8,149 bases of DNA from Sedimentisphaerales bacterium (GTDB lineage: Bacteria; Planctomycetota; Phycisphaerae; Sedimentisphaerales; SG8-4): NCBI GenBank assembly GCA_016932895.1, contig JAFGCA010000070.1:1-8149 (forward strand). Reading direction: 5' to 3'. The notes under the pieces were generated by a model. It ran no database searches and had not been told where the DNA came from. It worked only from the letters and a program-made list of their open reading frames with translations. Both the position numbers and the translations under genes were made by a program. Each line of letters opens with the position of its first letter. Within the stretch, counting starts at the first letter, position 1. Of the stretch, positions 5,298-8,149 are shown in pieces.

Positions 5298-5314
5298 GGT
5301 GTGCCACGCACACC
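5298..5314. repeat. Perfect 7-bp hairpin GGTGTGC-CAC-GCACACC
   Basis: The arms GGTGTGC (5298-5304) and GCACACC (5308-5314) are exact complements with a 3-base loop, preceded by GTA-G. This matches the general form of dispersed GTAGGGTG-type hairpin repeats seen between genes in many bacteria. Membership is inferred from shape alone. Confidence 0.45.
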
Positions 5315-5405
5315 GCCTGATCGAACCTCAAAGCCCGCAGAGAAAACGAAAGCGCCCATGAATGCGTAAGACGGCTTGTTTCGAGCCACGCGATACGGGA
5401 AAAGG

Positions 5406-5414
5406 TGCTACAAT
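5406..5414 (+). promoter_or_regulatory. Extended -10 promoter candidate for the ATPase operon
   Basis: TGC followed by TACAAT (5409-5414) forms an extended -10 element. No -35 hexamer lies 16-18 bases upstream, which extended -10 promoters tolerate. A start near 5421 would precede the micro-ORF by about 68 bases. Confidence 0.4.
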
Positions 5415-5423
5415 ACTCTTGTG

Positions 5424-5453
5424 TTGATTTCCCATCCGAAGGTTGACGATAAT
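5424..5453 (+). promoter_or_regulatory. Alternative promoter for the ATPase operon
   Basis: TTGATT (5424-5429), 18 bases, then GATAAT (5448-5453). Transcription would begin near 5460, only two bases before an in-frame ATG at 5462, making a near-leaderless message possible. Confidence 0.35.
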
Positions 5454-5488
5454 ATGTGAGGATGGAAGCAGAAGGGATTAGGTTAGAA

Positions 5489-5566
5489 ATGACGAAGGTC
5501 TGTAGCACGTGTGGCCAGGGAGTATTCAGGGACCCAACGTCAAACTGTGACGGTTTTATCAGATGA
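5489..5566 (+). CDS. 25-residue cysteine-containing micro-ORF coupled to the ATPase
   Basis: ATG 5489 opens a frame of 25 codons with three cysteines: VCSTCG near the N-terminus (a CxxC knuckle) and NC near the C-terminus. Its TGA (5564-5566) overlaps the ATG of the ATPase in an ATGA arrangement. An in-frame ATG at 5462 would give a 34-residue version. AAGGGA (5472-5477) lies 11 bases before ATG 5489, a weak but usable ribosome site. The ATPase itself has no visible ribosome site (GGTTTTATCAG precedes it), so translation through this ORF is likely how the ATPase is reached. The peptide could be purely a coupling leader or a small zinc-binding protein. No family recognised. Confidence 0.4.
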   Translation: MTKVCSTCGQGVFRDPTSNCDGFIR

Positions 5567-7347
5567 CAAAGCAGGAACACTTTACGTCGGTCCAATTTCA
5601 CCGGTACAAGGCGTTTCGGGATTACTCGGTATCCTTGCACCGCTTCAATGTGCTTGTGGGGCCAAATAACTCTGGGAAATCGACCATACTTAGTGCATTT
5701 CGCATCTTGGCAGAGGGTATGCGTAAGGCGCGCTCGCGAAAACCCAGCATAGTACCAGGTCCTCACGGAGAGGAATGGGGCTACTCCGTAGATCTGGCGA
5801 ACGTTGCGGTTGCTACGGAGAATGTTTTTTTTGACTATGATGACTCACAGCCTGCCTCTGTTCGATTCCGTGTGTCCAACGGAAACCAACTCGTCCTGTT
5901 CTTCCCACCGGAAGGTGGCTGCTGCATGGTGTGTGAGACAAAGGAGCAGGCGGTAGTATCGTCTGCGACCTTCAAGTCCCAGTACAACCTGTCGGTTGGG
6001 TTCGTGCCCATCCTTGGGCCGGTTGAGCATGATGAACCGCTTTACCAAAGAGAAGCCGCGAGATTAGCGCTCCTCACTCACCGGGCTGCACGCAACTTTC
6101 GGAACATCTGGTACCATTACCCTGATGGCTTCGCGGACTTTCGTGCTCTTGTCTGCTCAACCTGGCCAGGCATGGACATCGAACCGCCAGAGATCGATAC
6201 TAGTCATGACAAGACTCTTCTGCGAATGTTCTGCCCAGAGGACAGGATTCCTCGCGAGATATTCTGGGCTGGATTTGGCTTTCAGGTTTGGTGCCAGATG
6301 CTAACGTACATCGTCCGGAGCAAGGCGTCTTCATTATTCATAATAGACGAGCCGGACATCTATCTGCACGCTGACGTACAACGCCAGCTTCTTGGCATTC
6401 TCAAGGCGTTGGGACCGGATATACTTATTGCAACCCACTCGACGGAAATCATCACCGAGACGGACCCAGATGATCTTCTCCTGATCAACAAAAAACACCG
6501 CTCAGGCAGAAGAGTCAAGGACCCAAGCCAGCTTCAGAGGGTCTTCCGGGCGCTGGGTTCCAACCTGAATCCAATTCTCACCCAGTTGGCAAAAACAAGA
6601 CGTGCGTTGTTTGTCGAGGGCGCTGACTTTCAGATTCTCTCCCGGTTTGCGCGCAGGCTTGGACACGCCCAGGTCGCGAACAGATCAGATTTTGCGGTAA
6701 TACCTTTGGAGGGATTCAAGCCCGAGAAGGTGCGGGACTATATTCAAGGCATAGAGACAACCCTCGGCACGAAAGTAGTTGCTGGTGCGATTTTCGATAG
6801 GGATTACAGATCGGACTTGGAATGTAAGAGCGTACTTGCGATGCTGAAGAAACATTGTATGCTTGCGCACATACACGAGCGCAAAGAACTTGAAAACTAT
6901 TTGCTTCATCCAGAACCACTTGGCCGGGCAATTGAGCGACGGGTCACCGAACAGAACCGAAGAACTGACTCGAAGCTGTCCTTTCAAGAGGATGTTAGCA
7001 AGCTGCTCGCTGGACTGGCGGACTCGATCCGACAGAAAGTCGAGTCGAGATATCTTGCTAAGCGCGCGAGATTTGAAAAGACTAGGGCCGGAGGGGTGGA
7101 CAATACTACGATCATCCAGCGGTTGATAGCTGAATTCGAAGAACGTTGGGAGGACGAAGCCCAGCGGTGGCTTATCGTGCCCGGCAAGGAGATGCTGACG
7201 CTATTGAACAGCCACCTGCAAGATTTCTATGGGATTACTATTTCAACGACCGTAGCTATTGATTCGTTTCGAAGGGGCGAAGTGCCTTCAGAAATGGCCT
7301 CACTCATCGAAGGGATCGAGGAATTCAGAACGGCATCACCCGCATAG
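5563..7347 (+). CDS. ABC-type ATPase with C-terminal TOPRIM-like nuclease domain (candidate defence protein)
   Basis: A 594-residue protein. The N-terminal ATPase (1-about 310) has Walker A GPNNSGKST (33-41), a signature-like segment FWAGFGFQVWCQ (234-245), Walker B LFIIDEPD (258-265) with catalytic Glu263, and an H-loop IATHSTEI (289-296). The C-terminal part has the TOPRIM-type acids Glu352 in LFVEG and Asp412/Asp414 in FDRD, then HERKELENYLL (438-448) and PGKEML (540-545). This is the architecture of OLD-like nucleases. The ERxELENYLL stretch is closer in feel to DUF4435-type TOPRIM domains, as in the AriB partner of PARIS, here joined to an AriA-like ATPase. No UvrD-like helicase (the Gabija partner) is nearby. 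Such proteins commonly sense phage and cleave nucleic acid. Codon use is less GC-rich than in the neighbouring beta-barrel and sulfatase genes, suggesting transfer. The only ATG after the frame opens is 5563, with expression probably coupled to the upstream micro-ORF. About 110 bases without an evident terminator separate it from the convergent sulfatase. Confidence 0.88.
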   Translation: MTKQEHFTSVQFHRYKAFRDYSVSLHRFNVLVGPNNSGKSTILSAFRILAEGMRKARSRKPSIVPGPHGEEWGYSVDLANVAVATENVFFDYDDSQPASVRFRVSNGNQLVLFFPPEGGCCMVCETKEQAVVSSATFKSQYNLSVGFVPILGPVEHDEPLYQREAARLALLTHRAARNFRNIWYHYPDGFADFRALVCSTWPGMDIEPPEIDTSHDKTLLRMFCPEDRIPREIFWAGFGFQVWCQMLTYIVRSKASSLFIIDEPDIYLHADVQRQLLGILKALGPDILIATHSTEIITETDPDDLLLINKKHRSGRRVKDPSQLQRVFRALGSNLNPILTQLAKTRRALFVEGADFQILSRFARRLGHAQVANRSDFAVIPLEGFKPEKVRDYIQGIETTLGTKVVAGAIFDRDYRSDLECKSVLAMLKKHCMLAHIHERKELENYLLHPEPLGRAIERRVTEQNRRTDSKLSFQEDVSKLLAGLADSIRQKVESRYLAKRARFEKTRAGGVDNTTIIQRLIAEFEERWEDEAQRWLIVPGKEMLTLLNSHLQDFYGITISTTVAIDSFRRGEVPSEMASLIEGIEEFRTASPA

Positions 7348-7456
7348 TACCGAAGTAACCTACTATTGTGGCAAATATGTTGTTCTTGCGCTCTGCACAT
7401 TCGTTTCAATCCCCACCCAATACTTGCCGGTGGACGATGCCCGAGTGGCGGGAGCG

Positions 7457-8149
7457 TTATGTTTTGGGTTTGGGCATTTTGGCGTTGGATTTTTTTAGCC
7501 ACTGGTCGAGGTTTTGTTTCAGGGTTTTGGCTTTTTGGGGGAGGCGTTGGGCGAGGTTGTTTTGTTCGCTGATGTCGTCGGCGAGGTTGTATAGCTCGAC
7601 GGATCCGTCGTCGTAATGTTCGATGAGCTTGTAATCGCCGGCGCGGATGGCGCCGCCGAGGCGGTTGTTCCCGTGGAAGGCGTAGTTGGGGTAGTGGAAG
7701 TAAATGGCGCGGTGTCGCAGCGGCCCGGCCTGGCGGAGCAGGGGCAGGATGCTCTCGCCGTCGAGGGGCTTGTCGGGCTCGGGATCGAGTCCGGCCGCTT
7801 CGAGCATCGTCGGGTACAGGTCCATACTGATCACGGGCGTCGCGCAGGTCGCCCCGGCCTCGACCACGCCGGGCCAGCGTACGATCAGCGGCACGCGGAT
7901 GCCGCCTTCGTACAAATGTCCCTTGCAGGCGCGCAGCGGGTGCAGGTCGGTGACGCCGCCGAACGCGCCGTTGTCGGAGGTGAAGATCACCAGCGTATCC
8001 TTGGTCAACTGCAGCGCATCGAGCGTCGCCAGGAGCCGGCCCATGTTGGCGTCCATCGCTTCGATCATGGCGGCGTACCGGTGGTCCTTCAGGCCGGGCC
8101 GATCCTTGTACTTCTCGATCAGCTCCTGCGGCGCCTGCATCGGCCAGTG
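7457..8149 (-). CDS. Sulfatase, C-terminal part (partial, 5' end outside window)
   Basis: The visible 230 residues are the C-terminal half of a type I sulfatase (PF00884), running off the right edge. HWPMQAPQEL at the window edge corresponds to the conserved H-x-P/QAP segment. VIFTSDNG (about residues 54-61 of the fragment) supplies the Asp-Asn calcium ligands, and KGHLYEGGIRVPLIVRWPG (about 76-94) holds the conserved Lys and the EGGxRVP motif that line the sulfate site. DLYPTMLEAAGL follows, then a C-terminal subdomain with GDYKLIEHYDDGSVELYNL typical of arylsulfatase A-like enzymes. The formylglycine signature (CxPxR or SxPxR) lies upstream of the window, so activity cannot be judged. These enzymes remove sulfate esters, in this kind of genome often from polysaccharides, usually after export. 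The stop TTA/TAA is at 7457-7459. The gene converges on the ATPase gene. Confidence 0.93.
   Translation of the reverse strand, partial: HWPMQAPQELIEKYKDRPGLKDHRYAAMIEAMDANMGRLLATLDALQLTKDTLVIFTSDNGAFGGVTDLHPLRACKGHLYEGGIRVPLIVRWPGVVEAGATCATPVISMDLYPTMLEAAGLDPEPDKPLDGESILPLLRQAGPLRHRAIYFHYPNYAFHGNNRLGGAIRAGDYKLIEHYDDGSVELYNLADDISEQNNLAQRLPQKAKTLKQNLDQWLKKSNAKMPKPKT

Noticed and set aside
5149..5766. 205-codon minus-strand frame over the spacer and the ATPase start
   Set aside because: It is antisense to the Walker A region of the ATPase and has no motif or ribosome site.

Overview
The window looks like a bacterial chromosome segment, most likely from the Planctomycetota or a related PVC lineage. 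The grounds are circumstantial: a formylglycine-type sulfatase, a membrane-anchored HEAT-repeat protein, a Gram-negative style signal-peptide plus outer-membrane-barrel gene pair, a DUF433 antitoxin, GC-rich genes and several TTGAC(A/T/G)-N17/18-TATxxT promoters. No marker gene fixes the taxonomy.

Layout, left to right: the last codons of an unidentified gene (1-48). A near-consensus promoter (81-109) driving a short PF09720-type antitoxin (163-333), followed by only the first codons of its RelE/ParE-type toxin (330 onward). A membrane-anchored HEAT-repeat protein (531-2246). A gene-poor stretch (2247-2810) with a nested inverted repeat and a promoter leading into an amputated FAD-binding oxidoreductase start (2662-2802). 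A second strong promoter (2811-2839) and a tight two-gene operon encoding a secreted protein with a Pro/Glu/Lys tail (2949-3791) and an outer-membrane beta-barrel protein (3794-4579). A third strong promoter and a complete DUF433 antitoxin (4817-5053), whose overlapping DUF5615-type toxin is cut after about seven codons (5050 onward). A structured, hairpin-rich spacer (5077-5460). A 25-codon cysteine-containing micro-ORF that overlaps, by ATGA, a 594-residue ABC-type ATPase with a C-terminal TOPRIM-like nuclease domain (5563-7347), a candidate anti-phage defence gene. Last, on the minus strand, the C-terminal part of a sulfatase (7457-8149).

The most striking theme is that three genes keep their promoter and/or first codons but have lost the rest: a RelE-like toxin, a DUF5615-like toxin and an LhgO-like FAD oxidoreductase. 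Both toxin-antitoxin pairs keep the antitoxin and lose the toxin. Together with the base composition of the ATPase gene, this suggests an accessory, rearrangement-prone region. The main candidate for new biology is the ATPase-TOPRIM gene, which lacks a visible Shine-Dalgarno site and appears to be translated by coupling to the small cysteine-bearing ORF in front of it.
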